Both the position numbers and the translations under genes were made by a program. 64,000 nucleotides of DNA, taken from positions 81,503 through 145,502 of the forward strand of contig DATCZA010000008.1 of NCBI GenBank assembly GCA_036526135.1. Direction: 5' to 3'. The notes beneath the pieces are model-generated. The model was not told the origin of the DNA and did no database searches. It saw only the letters and a list, made by a program, of their open reading frames with translations. The DNA is from UBA2965 sp036526135. Lineage in GTDB: Bacteria > Pseudomonadota > Gammaproteobacteria > Pseudomonadales > Azotimanducaceae. Shown here piece after piece: positions 17,956 through 26,682 of the stretch (the first letter of the stretch is position 1; every line of letters starts with the position of its first letter).

Positions 17956-18894
17956 ATGGCCGCCCTACTCAACTTCATCGTGACACGCCTGGCCGAACCC
18001 GCTCGCTGGCTGGTCGTCGCGCTGATCGCCTACACGCTGGCAACCACGGTGCTCTACCTGGTATCCGCGCCCCAATCGGATGTTGGTGCGGGGTCGGACG
18101 CCAAAGCTCCACAGGGGCAGCCGGGGCGCGCCGGCACCGGCCAGCAGGGACCGGTTGACATCAATCGGATCGTGGCGCGCAACCTGTTCGGCGTTGCCGA
18201 CGCATCGGCGCCTGCCGCCACGCAGCAGACGGCCATGGCCGTGGCCACGAGGCTGCCGCTGGAGTTGCAGGGCGTCTTCGTGGCAGACGCATCGGAAGAC
18301 TCTGCCGCGATCGTCGCCCAGAAGGGGCGCCCGGGAATGCTCTACGTTGTCGGCCAGAAAATGCCCGGTAACGCAGAGCTCGTCGAGGTGCACGCCGATC
18401 ACATCGTGCTTCGGCGGGCCGGCGTCCTGGAGACGCTGAAGTTTCCGACATCGATCGGCCAGTTCGTAGCCGCCCCCGATGATCTGGAGGATCTTGCCGA
18501 CCAGGCGCTCCCGTTCGACATGCCGACCGACCTCCAGGAGGATGCCGACGACGATCGGGATGAGCGGGGCCGCAAGAGACCCACCAGCGAAGCGCTGGCC
18601 GAGTACCGGGAGCGTATCGAGGCCGATCCCCAGGGCGTCCTCGCCGACCTGGGTATCTCCGCCGTGAACGAAGGCGACGCCTCCGGCTACCGCCTGGACG
18701 ATCTGAACGACTCACCATTTCTCAGCCAGACGGGGCTGCAGCCCGGGGACGTGATTCTTTCCGTCAACGGTCGACCCGTCGGGGACATCAACCAAGACCA
18801 GCAGGAACTGGACAACATGCTGGCCCAGGGATCCGCTCGCCTCGAAGTACAGCGCGGAACGCGTCGGTTCTTCGTGACCGCCTCCTTGCCATAG
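17956..18894 (+). CDS. gspC: Type II secretion system protein C
   Basis: GspC links the inner-membrane assembly platform to the secretin. The 312-residue product has one membrane helix near the N terminus (WLVVALIAYTLATTVLYLV), an HR domain (about residues 55-165, INRIVARNLFGV to LETLKFP), an acidic Asp/Glu/Arg linker (DLQEDADDDRDERGRKRP), and a C-terminal PDZ domain (LQPGDVILSVNGRPVGD). ATG 17956 is chosen because the longer frame from 17884 overlaps gspN. gspD follows by 17 nt. Confidence 0.9.
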   Translation: MAALLNFIVTRLAEPARWLVVALIAYTLATTVLYLVSAPQSDVGAGSDAKAPQGQPGRAGTGQQGPVDINRIVARNLFGVADASAPAATQQTAMAVATRLPLELQGVFVADASEDSAAIVAQKGRPGMLYVVGQKMPGNAELVEVHADHIVLRRAGVLETLKFPTSIGQFVAAPDDLEDLADQALPFDMPTDLQEDADDDRDERGRKRPTSEALAEYRERIEADPQGVLADLGISAVNEGDASGYRLDDLNDSPFLSQTGLQPGDVILSVNGRPVGDINQDQQELDNMLAQGSARLEVQRGTRRFFVTASLP

Positions 18895-18911
18895 GACCCG
18901 TTGAAAAACGC

Positions 18912-20816
18912 ATGAATAAGATATTCGCCACCACCCTAACCTACGCGATGGTCCTTCTTCTGCTGCTGCCCACGAGCTTGCCCGCGCAGGGACAGGAGCA
19001 GACCTGGAAGATCAACATCAAGAACGCCGACATCCAGGAGTTCGTCGCCCAGGTTGCCGCCATTACCGGCAAGACGTTCGTCATCGATCCCCGGCTGAAA
19101 GGCAACGTTACCGTCATTTCCAACACCAGCATGGACGAGGAAGCCGTCTACGCGCTGTTCCTCTCCGTCCTGCGCGTTCACAACTTCACGGCAACGCCAT
19201 CGGGTGACGTGATCCGTATCCAGCAGAACGCTACCGGGAAGCAGACGCCGGGCGTGAGCGGGGAGCTCGGCGAAGTGCCGCCCGAAGAGCTCGTGACCCG
19301 GGTTGTGTCGGCCCAGAACGTGGAGTCCGCCGAGCTCGTCAAGATCCTCCGGCCGCTCATCCCCCAGTACGGCCACATCGCCGCCGTTGCCGTGCCCAAC
19401 GTCGTCATCATCAGCGACCACGCCGACAACATCCTGCGCCTGATGAGGATGATCGAGCAGATCGACGTAGCCGACGAAGAGGAAATCGTGGTGGTACCGC
19501 TCAAGGAAGCCTGGGTCGGAACGATCGTCGCGCTGCTGGAAAAGGTGGCGCCAGATCAGATGGGCCGCAACGCTCAGGGCCCCCAGCGCATTCAGATCAT
19601 CGCCAACGAGCGCAACAACTCGCTGGTGCTCAAAGGCAAGCCGCGGCCCGTTGCTGAGGTGCTGAAGATCATCGAGAAGCTCGACCAGCCGGCAACCACC
19701 GCCGGCGCGACTCAGGTCATCTACCTCAAGCACGCCGACGCGGTAAAGGTTTCCGAGATACTCAACTCGGTCATCGAGGACCGTTCCCGTGGCGAAGACG
19801 GCGCCACGGAGCGCCCGAACATTCAGGCCGACGAGACGCTGAATGCGATCGTGGTTCGAGCCGATCCAGGCACCATGAACGAGATCCTCGAAATTCTGGA
19901 AAGCCTGGATGTGCGGCGAACCCAGGTTCTCATCGAGGCCGCCGTGGTGGAGGTAACCATCACGAACGCCTCGGATATCGGCGTGGAGATGGCCATCGTG
20001 GACGAGTCCGGCCAGACCGTACCCCTGGCCAGCACGAGCCTCGACGGCGCGATCAACAGCCTCATCGGCAACATCATCGGCGACGACGGAGAGATCGATC
20101 CGGTCAGCGGGCTCGCCTCCATCACGAGCCCGACCCTGGCCGCTGCGCGCATCGACAGGGGAGACGTCTCCTTCGGCGCCATCGTTCGCGCGCTCGCCAC
20201 CAACTCCAACGCGAACCTGCTGTCGACGCCCAGCATCCTGACCCTGGACAACCAGGAAGCCAAGATCGTCGTCGGTAACGAGGTTCCGTTCCGGACCGGA
20301 TCGTTCACCACCAGCGGAAACGACAGCAGCAACCCCTTTACCACCGTCCAGCGTGAAGACGTGGGCTTGCAGCTCACCGTGACGCCCCACGTGCACGAGG
20401 GCACTTCGGTAAGGCTCGAGGTCGCCCAGGAAATCACCAACGTGATCAACGCGCCCATCGGCAACGACGGGTTCTCGGACGTTGTCACGTCGAAGCGGAG
20501 CATCGAGACCACGATACTGGCGGAAGACAGACAGACCGTGGTGCTCGGCGGGCTGATTCAGGACGACATCACGGACACGGTGAAGAAAGTGCCGCTGCTC
20601 GGCGACATCCCCGGTCTGGGCGCGTTGTTCCGATCGAACAGCAAGTCACGTTCCAAGAGCAATCTTCTGGTGTTCCTCCGGCCCACGGTGATCCGCAACA
20701 AGGAGGACTCGGATACCGCCACGAACAGGAAGTACACGGACATCTGGGAGGTGGAAATCAGCTCGGGCGGCGGGAAATCCGACATCACGGATAACTTCAG
20801 GGGGCGCAAGGATTAG
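18912..20816 (+). CDS. gspD: Type II secretion system secretin
   Basis: GspD forms the outer-membrane channel of type II secretion. The 634-residue product has a signal peptide (LTYAMVLLLLLPTSLPAQ), an N0 domain (WKINIKNADIQEFVAQVA), three N1-N3 repeats, and a C-terminal secretin domain with VPFRTGSF and VPLLGDIPGLGALFRS, plus an S-domain-like tail. The secretion ATPase and pseudopilin genes (gspE to gspM) do not follow; plsB does. Those genes must be elsewhere if the system is complete. Confidence 0.96.
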   Translation: MNKIFATTLTYAMVLLLLLPTSLPAQGQEQTWKINIKNADIQEFVAQVAAITGKTFVIDPRLKGNVTVISNTSMDEEAVYALFLSVLRVHNFTATPSGDVIRIQQNATGKQTPGVSGELGEVPPEELVTRVVSAQNVESAELVKILRPLIPQYGHIAAVAVPNVVIISDHADNILRLMRMIEQIDVADEEEIVVVPLKEAWVGTIVALLEKVAPDQMGRNAQGPQRIQIIANERNNSLVLKGKPRPVAEVLKIIEKLDQPATTAGATQVIYLKHADAVKVSEILNSVIEDRSRGEDGATERPNIQADETLNAIVVRADPGTMNEILEILESLDVRRTQVLIEAAVVEVTITNASDIGVEMAIVDESGQTVPLASTSLDGAINSLIGNIIGDDGEIDPVSGLASITSPTLAAARIDRGDVSFGAIVRALATNSNANLLSTPSILTLDNQEAKIVVGNEVPFRTGSFTTSGNDSSNPFTTVQREDVGLQLTVTPHVHEGTSVRLEVAQEITNVINAPIGNDGFSDVVTSKRSIETTILAEDRQTVVLGGLIQDDITDTVKKVPLLGDIPGLGALFRSNSKSRSKSNLLVFLRPTVIRNKEDSDTATNRKYTDIWEVEISSGGGKSDITDNFRGRKD

Positions 20817-20847
20817 CATGCGTGCCCCCAACACCTAAAGGCGGTCC

Positions 20848-23232
20848 ATGCGACAACTCAGACGGCTCGGCTACCTGGTCAGCCGCTGGCTCATCCGGTC
20901 GATCATACGTCCCCGCCTCATCGGCGACCCTCCCGATCCGCCGCGGGAAGGCCGACCCGTCTACCTGTACTCGCTGGAAAACCGGTCGCTGAGCGATCTG
21001 ATCGTCCTCGACCTCCTCAACGAGGCCAACCACCTGCCAGGCCCCCTGGACCCGGTGACTCTGGGAAGCCACACCGAAGGCCGCCGCGTGTTCTTTCTCA
21101 ACCGGGCGAGCTACGGCCTATTCCAACGCAACGTCATGAGCACGCCGTCGGAACGGCTGATCCGCGTGCTCACCCACGCGGGCGAAGCGAACGACGCGGT
21201 AATCGTGCCCGTTACCGTCCTCTGGGGCCGCGCGCCGTCGCGTCAGGGCTCTTTGTTCCGCTCACTGCTGGCCGAGGACTGGGCGGTAACCACGCGCCTG
21301 AAGCGCATCCTGAACCTCGTCGTCAGCCGCAAGGAAATATACGTTCACTACGGCACCCCCATCTCGATCGGGGAACTCGCCGAAGACGACCTCGATGTCA
21401 ATCGGATGGTCCGCCGGGCCGCGCGCCTGCTTCGAGTGCAGTTCCGTAACCAGCGCGTTTCCGCCATCGGGCCCGACTTTTCCCATCAGCGCACGCTCGT
21501 CAACCAGATACTGCGCAGCCGCGCGGTAACCGACGCCATAGCGGCGGCAGACCCCGAAGAGAAGCCGGAGCGCATGGAACGCCGAGCACGCAAGTACGCG
21601 ATGAGCATCGTCTCGAACATGTCGTATCCCACCATCAGGGTACTCGAGCGTCTGCTCACCTGGTTCTGGAATCGAATTTATGACGGGTTGAAGCTGCACG
21701 GGCTAGAGCGGGTGATGGAGATCGCCGAGACACATACTCCCATCTACACCCCATCTCACCGAAGTCATGTGGACTATCTTCTGCTTTCATACCTCCTGCA
21801 CAAGAACGGCCTGATGATTCCGCACATCGCAGCCGGCGATAACATGAACCTTCCTTTCGTGGGTCATCTGCTGCGGCGCGGAGGAGCCTTCTTCATGCGG
21901 CGCAGCTTCCGTGACGATCCCGTATACACGGCCGTTTTCTCGGAGTACCTCTATCAGGTTTACCGGCGCGGTCACTGCGTGGAATTTTTTCCCGAGGGTG
22001 GACGAACGCGAACCGGACGATTGCTGCCCGCTCGCATGGGACTGCTCAAGATGACCCTGGAACACCATCGACGTGGCGTACCCCGGCCCCTGGCCATCGT
22101 GCCCGTCTACCTCGGCTACGAGAAGCTGATCGAGGGCGGCAGTTATCTGGACGAGTTACGCGGCTCGGAAAAGCAGCGCGAGTCCATCGGGGACATATTC
22201 CGCAGCATCAAGCTGATCCGGCAGAACTTCGGGCAGGTGAACGTCAACTTCGCGAAACCCATCGACCTCAACGAGTGGAGCAACGCTCACCCGGACGTTC
22301 CCGAAAACGAGCTTCCCGCAAGGCTCGGCCAGGAGATTCTGGAGAGGATCAACGAGAGCGCCGCGATCAACCCCATCAACCTCGTGGCGCTGGTCACGCT
22401 CGCTACGCCCAAGCTCGCCATCGACGAGATGCTCCTGATCGACCAGATCGGCTGTTACCTCGAACTGCTCCGGGCGGAGGCGCCCCAGCACGACTACACC
22501 GTCACCGACCAGAGCCCGGCCGAGGTGGTCGGCTACGTCGAGCGCCTGGGCATGCTGACCCGGGAGGAGGCCGAATTCGGGGACATCCTCTGTCACGACC
22601 CGTTTGCGGCCGTGCTCATGACCTGGTACCGGAACAACGTCACCCACACCCTGGCGCTTCCTTCGCTGATTGCCTGCATGGTCATCAATCGGCGCCGGCC
22701 AATGGGCAAAGCGGCGCTGACACGCATGGTGGACACGGTATTCCCATATCTTGCCGCCGAGCTCCACATGGTCGGAGACCATGCGGCCATCGATCGTTGG
22801 CTGAAGCACCTGGTTCGCGCAAATCTGCTGGAGCTTCATCCGGCCGGCGGCTATTGCGCCCCATCCGTCAGGAGCCAGTCCCGCTACCGACTGCACCTGC
22901 TTTCGCGACTGATCATGCAGACCCTTGAACGGCTCTACATCGTGGTAGCACTCATCGGTCAGCCGGGCATCACGGTCCGTACGCGCAGCGACCTGGAAAC
23001 CCAGAGCCAGCAGGTGGCACGCAAAATGTCCCGCATCCACGGGCTGAACGCGCCGGAATTTTTTGATTCGAGGTTGTTCAACGGCTTCATCGACCAGCTG
23101 ATCGCGAACGACATCGTTACCGAGTCGACGGATGGAAGCCTCACCTACCGCCCAATCATCAGCAACGTGATCAAGGCAGCGGAAAGCATCATCGATGCCG
23201 AGTTCCGCTATGCCGTGCTCAGGGGCGCCTGA
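20848..23232 (+). CDS. plsB: Glycerol-3-phosphate acyltransferase PlsB
   Basis: PlsB acylates glycerol-3-phosphate at sn-1 at the inner membrane, the first step of phospholipid synthesis. The 794-residue product has acyltransferase block I HRSHVDYLLLSY, the GAFFMRRSF block, block III FPEGGRTRTGRLLPARMGLL and block IV AIVPVYLGYEKL, over about residues 300-430. Length matches the family (about 800). Its last 25 nt overlap the end of the convergent rsmJ gene. Confidence 0.97.
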   Translation: MRQLRRLGYLVSRWLIRSIIRPRLIGDPPDPPREGRPVYLYSLENRSLSDLIVLDLLNEANHLPGPLDPVTLGSHTEGRRVFFLNRASYGLFQRNVMSTPSERLIRVLTHAGEANDAVIVPVTVLWGRAPSRQGSLFRSLLAEDWAVTTRLKRILNLVVSRKEIYVHYGTPISIGELAEDDLDVNRMVRRAARLLRVQFRNQRVSAIGPDFSHQRTLVNQILRSRAVTDAIAAADPEEKPERMERRARKYAMSIVSNMSYPTIRVLERLLTWFWNRIYDGLKLHGLERVMEIAETHTPIYTPSHRSHVDYLLLSYLLHKNGLMIPHIAAGDNMNLPFVGHLLRRGGAFFMRRSFRDDPVYTAVFSEYLYQVYRRGHCVEFFPEGGRTRTGRLLPARMGLLKMTLEHHRRGVPRPLAIVPVYLGYEKLIEGGSYLDELRGSEKQRESIGDIFRSIKLIRQNFGQVNVNFAKPIDLNEWSNAHPDVPENELPARLGQEILERINESAAINPINLVALVTLATPKLAIDEMLLIDQIGCYLELLRAEAPQHDYTVTDQSPAEVVGYVERLGMLTREEAEFGDILCHDPFAAVLMTWYRNNVTHTLALPSLIACMVINRRRPMGKAALTRMVDTVFPYLAAELHMVGDHAAIDRWLKHLVRANLLELHPAGGYCAPSVRSQSRYRLHLLSRLIMQTLERLYIVVALIGQPGITVRTRSDLETQSQQVARKMSRIHGLNAPEFFDSRLFNGFIDQLIANDIVTESTDGSLTYRPIISNVIKAAESIIDAEFRYAVLRGA

Positions 23233-23930
23233 TCCCCCCGACCTCGATAGACGTCGTATCGCACGCTGTGACCCTTGATCTGCCAGTCGGGCCGACCGAC
23301 GAGCGGATCGCGAAGACGACGCTTCAACACCACACGCCCCGCCGCGCAAGGTCGTGCGCGATCGATCCAGTCGGCGGCCGATCGCTGGTCGGGTCCGCAA
23401 ACCAGCGCCAGCAGCTGCATCGACTTTCCCGGCAGCGCGCCTTTGCGGCGACGGGCGTACATCGGATCCAGATACACGACGTCGAACGATCGGCTGCCGT
23501 CAAGAACGGCCCACGCGTCGTCGTGAATCAGTTCGGGCCGTTGCCCCGGGTGGTGCGCCAGAAAGCTGTCCAGAAGCGCCCACATGGCATCGTTCTGCTC
23601 GACCATCACCAGCGAGCTGCCGAGAGCAGCAAGGGACATCCCATCGACGCCCCAGCCAGCCAGGGCGTCGAGCACGCTTGGTTGCCGGGAGCGCGTCACC
23701 CCGCATGCCCGTGCCAGCTCGCTGCTGAAGGTCGCGCGCCTTTCGATCTCTTCGTCGCAGACGGCCGCCGGCTTGCCATCATGCCCGCTGAACAATTGCA
23801 GACGTTCGCCGTTCCAGTACAGAAAAGGACCGTCCTCGTCGACGGGTGGTCCACTCGTTACCACGATATCGAACAGATCCTGGTACCGGCGGATCTCGTC
23901 TCGCTGTCGGGCGGATACATACAGACGCAT
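23208..23930 (-). CDS. rsmJ: 16S rRNA (guanine-1516-N2)-methyltransferase
   Basis: RsmJ methylates G1516 of 16S rRNA. The 240-residue product has a Rossmann-like SAM domain: PSVLDALAGWGVDGMSLAALG is motif I, VVYLDPMYARRRKGALPGKS is the catalytic/substrate loop (DPMY; DPMF is usual), and VLKRRLRDP lies near the C terminus. The frame ends inside the 3' end of plsB on the other strand. Family assignment is based on these motifs and typical length. Confidence 0.88.
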   Translation of the reverse strand: MRLYVSARQRDEIRRYQDLFDIVVTSGPPVDEDGPFLYWNGERLQLFSGHDGKPAAVCDEEIERRATFSSELARACGVTRSRQPSVLDALAGWGVDGMSLAALGSSLVMVEQNDAMWALLDSFLAHHPGQRPELIHDDAWAVLDGSRSFDVVYLDPMYARRRKGALPGKSMQLLALVCGPDQRSAADWIDRARPCAAGRVVLKRRLRDPLVGRPDWQIKGHSVRYDVYRGRGDQAPLSTA

Positions 23931-23973
23931 CGGGTAGCGCCTCAGTTGACGTCTGGCTGACGGCTGAAGGCCG

Positions 23974-24657
23974 TCACCCGGACCCGCCGCTATCGACGGG
24001 CTTCCAGGGCGAATCGCCCTTCAAGTAGACGGGCAACCCAAGGGCCGGATCGAACGCTCCGCCCGCATGAGCTGCCGCGAGGCCCAGTTCGGCGATCACC
24101 GGCGCCGTCACCAGCGCCTCGCCACCGAAATTCAGCGTTTCGGGCCTGTCCGAACTCCACCAGTCGGGCAGATCCCCAACGGCCAGCCGCTGGCCATCCC
24201 ACAAGCCATCTGGCCACGCCGTCACCAGCACGTCCGCAAACGAAATTGCGATCTTTCCAGACGATCGGGTGTAGCCGGCAAGGTAATAGGCATCCCGCCG
24301 GGACCGGATCAGAGTGATTACCGCCGTATCATCAGGATGCTCTCGAAACGCAACGGCTGCTCGGGCAAGCGACGAGGAAACGGGAACGACCTTGCCGCCT
24401 ATCCCGACACCGATGCCCTGGGCCACAGCCGCGGCGATTCTCACACCAGTGAACGAACCCGGACCCGCGCCGAACGCAACCACGTCGACACCGGCCGGCG
24501 CCACCGCGGCCTGCTCGAACAGGTCATCGAGCATTCCCAGCAGCACCTGATTGTGCATGCGCTCGACGTTGCGTGTATTCTCGAAAGAGCCCGTCTCGCA
24601 GATCAACGCGACCGAGCAGAGCGATCCCGAAGTTTCCAGAGCCAGTATCGTTGTCAT
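23974..24657 (-). CDS. tsaB: tRNA threonylcarbamoyladenosine biosynthesis protein TsaB
   Basis: TsaB partners TsaD in making t6A37 on ANN-reading tRNAs. The 227-residue product begins MTTILALETSGSLCSVAL, the ASKHA phosphate-1 motif, and has GPGSFTGVRIAAAVAQGIG. It is divergent from moeA; if moeA starts at TTG 24651 the two 5' ends overlap by 7 bp. Confidence 0.94.
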   Translation of the reverse strand: MTTILALETSGSLCSVALICETGSFENTRNVERMHNQVLLGMLDDLFEQAAVAPAGVDVVAFGAGPGSFTGVRIAAAVAQGIGVGIGGKVVPVSSSLARAAVAFREHPDDTAVITLIRSRRDAYYLAGYTRSSGKIAISFADVLVTAWPDGLWDGQRLAVGDLPDWWSSDRPETLNFGGEALVTAPVIAELGLAAAHAGGAFDPALGLPVYLKGDSPWKPVDSGGSG

Positions 24658-25883
24658 CCAAATATAGTATCGGACCTGTCGACCTGAACGAAGCGGTCGA
24701 GCGCATCACTGCCGGCATCGATCCCATCGAAGGTACGGAGGTCACCGGCCTCGCCAACGCCACCGGCCGGATTGCTGCCGAGGACGTCAGCGCGCTGGTC
24801 AGCCTGCCCCCCTTTCCCAGCTCCGCGATGGACGGCTACGCCCTGCGCAGCGAGGATATCCAAGGCAACCCGCCGTACGAGCTCAAACTGGTCGGTCAGA
24901 GCCTGGCCGGTCGCCCGTTCGACGGCAGCCCGGGGGTCGGAGAGGCCGTGCGCATCTTTACCGGCGCGGCAATGCCGCAGGGTGCAGACACGGTGGTCAT
25001 TCAGGAGGACTGCACCGCAACAGGCGAAGGAGTCCGCATCAACACCCGGCCGAACGCCGGTGACAACGTGAGGTGCGAGGGGCACGACGTCGGGCGGGGC
25101 GAAATCATCGTTCGACGCGGCCAGCCGTTGACCCCCTTTTCCGTTGGCTGGCTCGCCGCTTCGGGACACGAATCCATAGCGGTCTCCGCGCGTCCGCGCG
25201 TTGCCGTTTTTTCGACCGGCGACGAGCTGCAGGAACCGGGCTCCGCTCTAGGGCCCGGTCAGATCTATGAATCCAACCGACACATGCTTCGCGGTCTTCT
25301 TCAGCAATTACCCGTCGAGGTCACCGATCTCGGTCGCGTTGCCGACGATCCTGATGAAACGATCGATGCCCTCCAGCGGGCCGCCACCCAGGCAGACGCG
25401 ATGATCACTACCGGCGGCGTTTCAGTGGGCGATGCGGATTTCGTTGCTGATGCCGTCGAGTCCCTGGGTAGCCTCGAGGTCTGGCGAATGAACATCAAAC
25501 CCGGCAAGCCGTTCGCTTTCGGACGCGTTGGAAGCTGTCTGTTCTTCGGCCTGCCAGGCAATCCCGTATCAGCCGCGATTACGTATCTGATGATCGCGCG
25601 TCCAGCCCTCGTCAGACTTTGCGGTGCCGAGGCAGGCGAGGCGCCGAGCGCTCTGGCTCGCCTCACCGATCCCATCAGCCACAAACCAGGACGCGAAGAA
25701 TTTCAAAGAGGACGAATGCGGGTATCGGGAGGGGAAACAACGGTTTCCGTCACAGGCGATCAGAGCTCAAACCGGCTGGCGACCTTCGATAAGGCCAATT
25801 GCCTGATCCGGATTCCAAAGCAAGCAGGATCGCTCGCGCCCGGCGCCACCGTGGAGGTGCTGCCCCTCTTCGGCCTGATATGA
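24651..25883 (+). CDS. moeA: Molybdopterin molybdenumtransferase MoeA
   Basis: MoeA inserts molybdate into adenylylated molybdopterin. The 410-residue product shows the N-terminal PPFPSSAMDGYALRSEDI, VRIFTGAAMPQGADTVV, the MoCF domain (VAVFSTGDELQEPGSALGPG, ITTGGVSVGDADFV, FGLPGNPVSAAI) and the C-terminal beta domain. No ATG precedes the conserved region; TTG 24651 gives a length matching other MoeA proteins. GTG 24573 is possible but would overlap tsaB by 85 bp. No other molybdopterin gene lies in the window. Confidence 0.92.
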   Translation: MSSKYSIGPVDLNEAVERITAGIDPIEGTEVTGLANATGRIAAEDVSALVSLPPFPSSAMDGYALRSEDIQGNPPYELKLVGQSLAGRPFDGSPGVGEAVRIFTGAAMPQGADTVVIQEDCTATGEGVRINTRPNAGDNVRCEGHDVGRGEIIVRRGQPLTPFSVGWLAASGHESIAVSARPRVAVFSTGDELQEPGSALGPGQIYESNRHMLRGLLQQLPVEVTDLGRVADDPDETIDALQRAATQADAMITTGGVSVGDADFVADAVESLGSLEVWRMNIKPGKPFAFGRVGSCLFFGLPGNPVSAAITYLMIARPALVRLCGAEAGEAPSALARLTDPISHKPGREEFQRGRMRVSGGETTVSVTGDQSSNRLATFDKANCLIRIPKQAGSLAPGATVEVLPLFGLI

Positions 25884-25953
25884 GGCGAACCCACCTGCGG
25901 CAGACACTCAGCAACGCGTCCTAAAGCGGGAGAAAAGACCGATTTGCGGAGAC

Positions 25954-26000
25954 GGGCAAACTGCCGTCAGGACCAGGTCCCGACGGCTTTGCCCAAAAAA
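25954..26000. terminator. Large inverted repeat between convergent moeA and histone-like gene
   Basis: GGGCAAA (25954-25960) pairs with TTTGCCC (25988-25994), continuing inward as GCCGTC/GACGGC and GGACC/GGTCC with small bulges. Six A follow on the plus strand. Neither strand has a classic T tract after the stem, so it may be an imperfect terminator or a 3' mRNA-stabilising hairpin shared by the convergent genes. It lies 13 nt past the stop of the histone-like gene and about 70 nt past moeA. Confidence 0.5.
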
Positions 26001-26012
26001 TTCACCGAGCGT

Positions 26013-26459
26013 TTAGCGCTTCCGCTTCGCCGCCGTCTTCTTGGCAGCCGTCTTACGCTTGGCGGGTGCCTTCTTGGCAGCCGTCTTGCGCTTGGCAGGT
26101 GCCTTCTTGGCAGCCGTCTTGCGCTTGGCGGGTGCCTTCTTGGCAGCCGTCTTGCGCTTGGCAGGAGCCTTCTTCTTGGCAGCGGCCTTACGCTTGGCGG
26201 GTGCTTTCTTGGCTGCAGTCTTGCGCTTGGCGGGTGCCTTCTTCTTGGCGGCGGCCTTACGCTTGGCAGGAGCCTTCTTGGCTGCGGTCTTGCGCTTAGC
26301 GGGTGCCTTCTTCTTGGCGGCGGCCTTACGCTTGGCAGGAGCCTTCTTGGCTGCGGTCTTACGCTTGGCGGGTGCTTTCTTGGCTGCAGTCTTGCGCTTG
26401 GCGGGCGCTTTCTTCGCTGCAGTCTTACGCTTGGCAGCTGCCTTCTTGGCTCTCGGCAT
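26013..26459 (-). CDS. Lysine/alanine-rich histone H1-like repeat protein
   Basis: The 148-residue product is built almost only of an 11-residue unit, KRKTAAKKAPA, with variants KRKAAAKKKAPA, about a dozen times, after MPRAKKAA and before TAAKRKR. There is no globular domain. Composition and repeat style match histone H1-like proteins of bacteria (the C-terminal domain of AlgP, chlamydial Hc2, Bordetella BpH1), which bind DNA and RNA through charge. GAGGAG at 26467-26472 is a strong ribosome-binding site. The role in nucleoid structure is inferred from composition. Confidence 0.8.
   Translation of the reverse strand: MPRAKKAAAKRKTAAKKAPAKRKTAAKKAPAKRKTAAKKAPAKRKAAAKKKAPAKRKTAAKKAPAKRKAAAKKKAPAKRKTAAKKAPAKRKAAAKKKAPAKRKTAAKKAPAKRKTAAKKAPAKRKTAAKKAPAKRKTAAKKTAAKRKR
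26013..26459 (-). repeat. Tandem ~33-bp coding repeats
   Basis: Within the histone-like gene the DNA is a head-to-tail array of about 33-36 bp units, each encoding one KRK(T/A)AAKK(K)APA block. Many units are near-identical at the nucleotide level, and two-unit higher-order patterns with the extra lysine recur through the middle (about 26160-26340). Such arrays are prone to unit gain and loss, and copy number may differ between strains or assemblies. Confidence 0.9.
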
Positions 26460-26479
26460 GAAGCATCTCCTCAGCTTGT

Positions 26480-26578
26480 TTACTTCAGTGTGTACCCGTT
26501 GGCTTCCTTGTCAATGACCCAATGCTGATCCGCCTGCTGAAAGCTACTGCTGATCGAAGGCAACCAATGGCCATTCAT
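26480..26578 (-). CDS. Possible 32-residue small protein or leader peptide
   Basis: An ATG at 26578 opens a 32-codon frame beginning MNGHWLPSISSS and ending ANGYTLK, with TAA at 26480, twenty nt before the ATG of the histone-like gene. AGGGA stands a few nt before the start, closer than ideal. I do not recognise the sequence. It lies inside the mRNA predicted from the promoter at 26683-26711, so it would be translated first. A frame this short can arise by chance. Confidence 0.35.
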   Translation of the reverse strand: MNGHWLPSISSSFQQADQHWVIDKEANGYTLK

Positions 26579-26645
26579 CTTTCCCTGCGCTCTCGCCAAC
26601 TCGCTCAAACGCGTTATATGGTTTTGCGCGTTACCGGGCTTTCGT

Positions 26646-26677
26646 CGCCTCTGCAAAAATAAACTTGTGCAAAGGCG
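26646..26677 (-). promoter_or_regulatory. 5'-terminal mRNA hairpin of the histone-like transcript
   Basis: CGCCTTTGC (26677-26669) pairs with GCAGAGGCG (26654-26646) over 9 bp with one G-U, around a 14-nt A/T-rich loop. It begins within a nucleotide or two of the predicted transcription start, the position at which hairpins protect mRNAs from 5'-end-dependent decay. No T tract follows, so it is not an intrinsic terminator. Confidence 0.4.
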
Positions 26678-26682
26678 GGAGA

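Noticed and set aside
22156..23400. 414-codon minus-strand frame over plsB
   Set aside because: Antisense to plsB with no recognisable motif and no ribosome site; a shadow frame.
26041..26517. CRISPR-like array or a Leu/Ala membrane protein on the plus strand of the repeat region
   Set aside because: The repeats are contiguous with no spacers and encode a regular protein period on the minus strand; the plus-strand reading is its complement and has no ribosome site.
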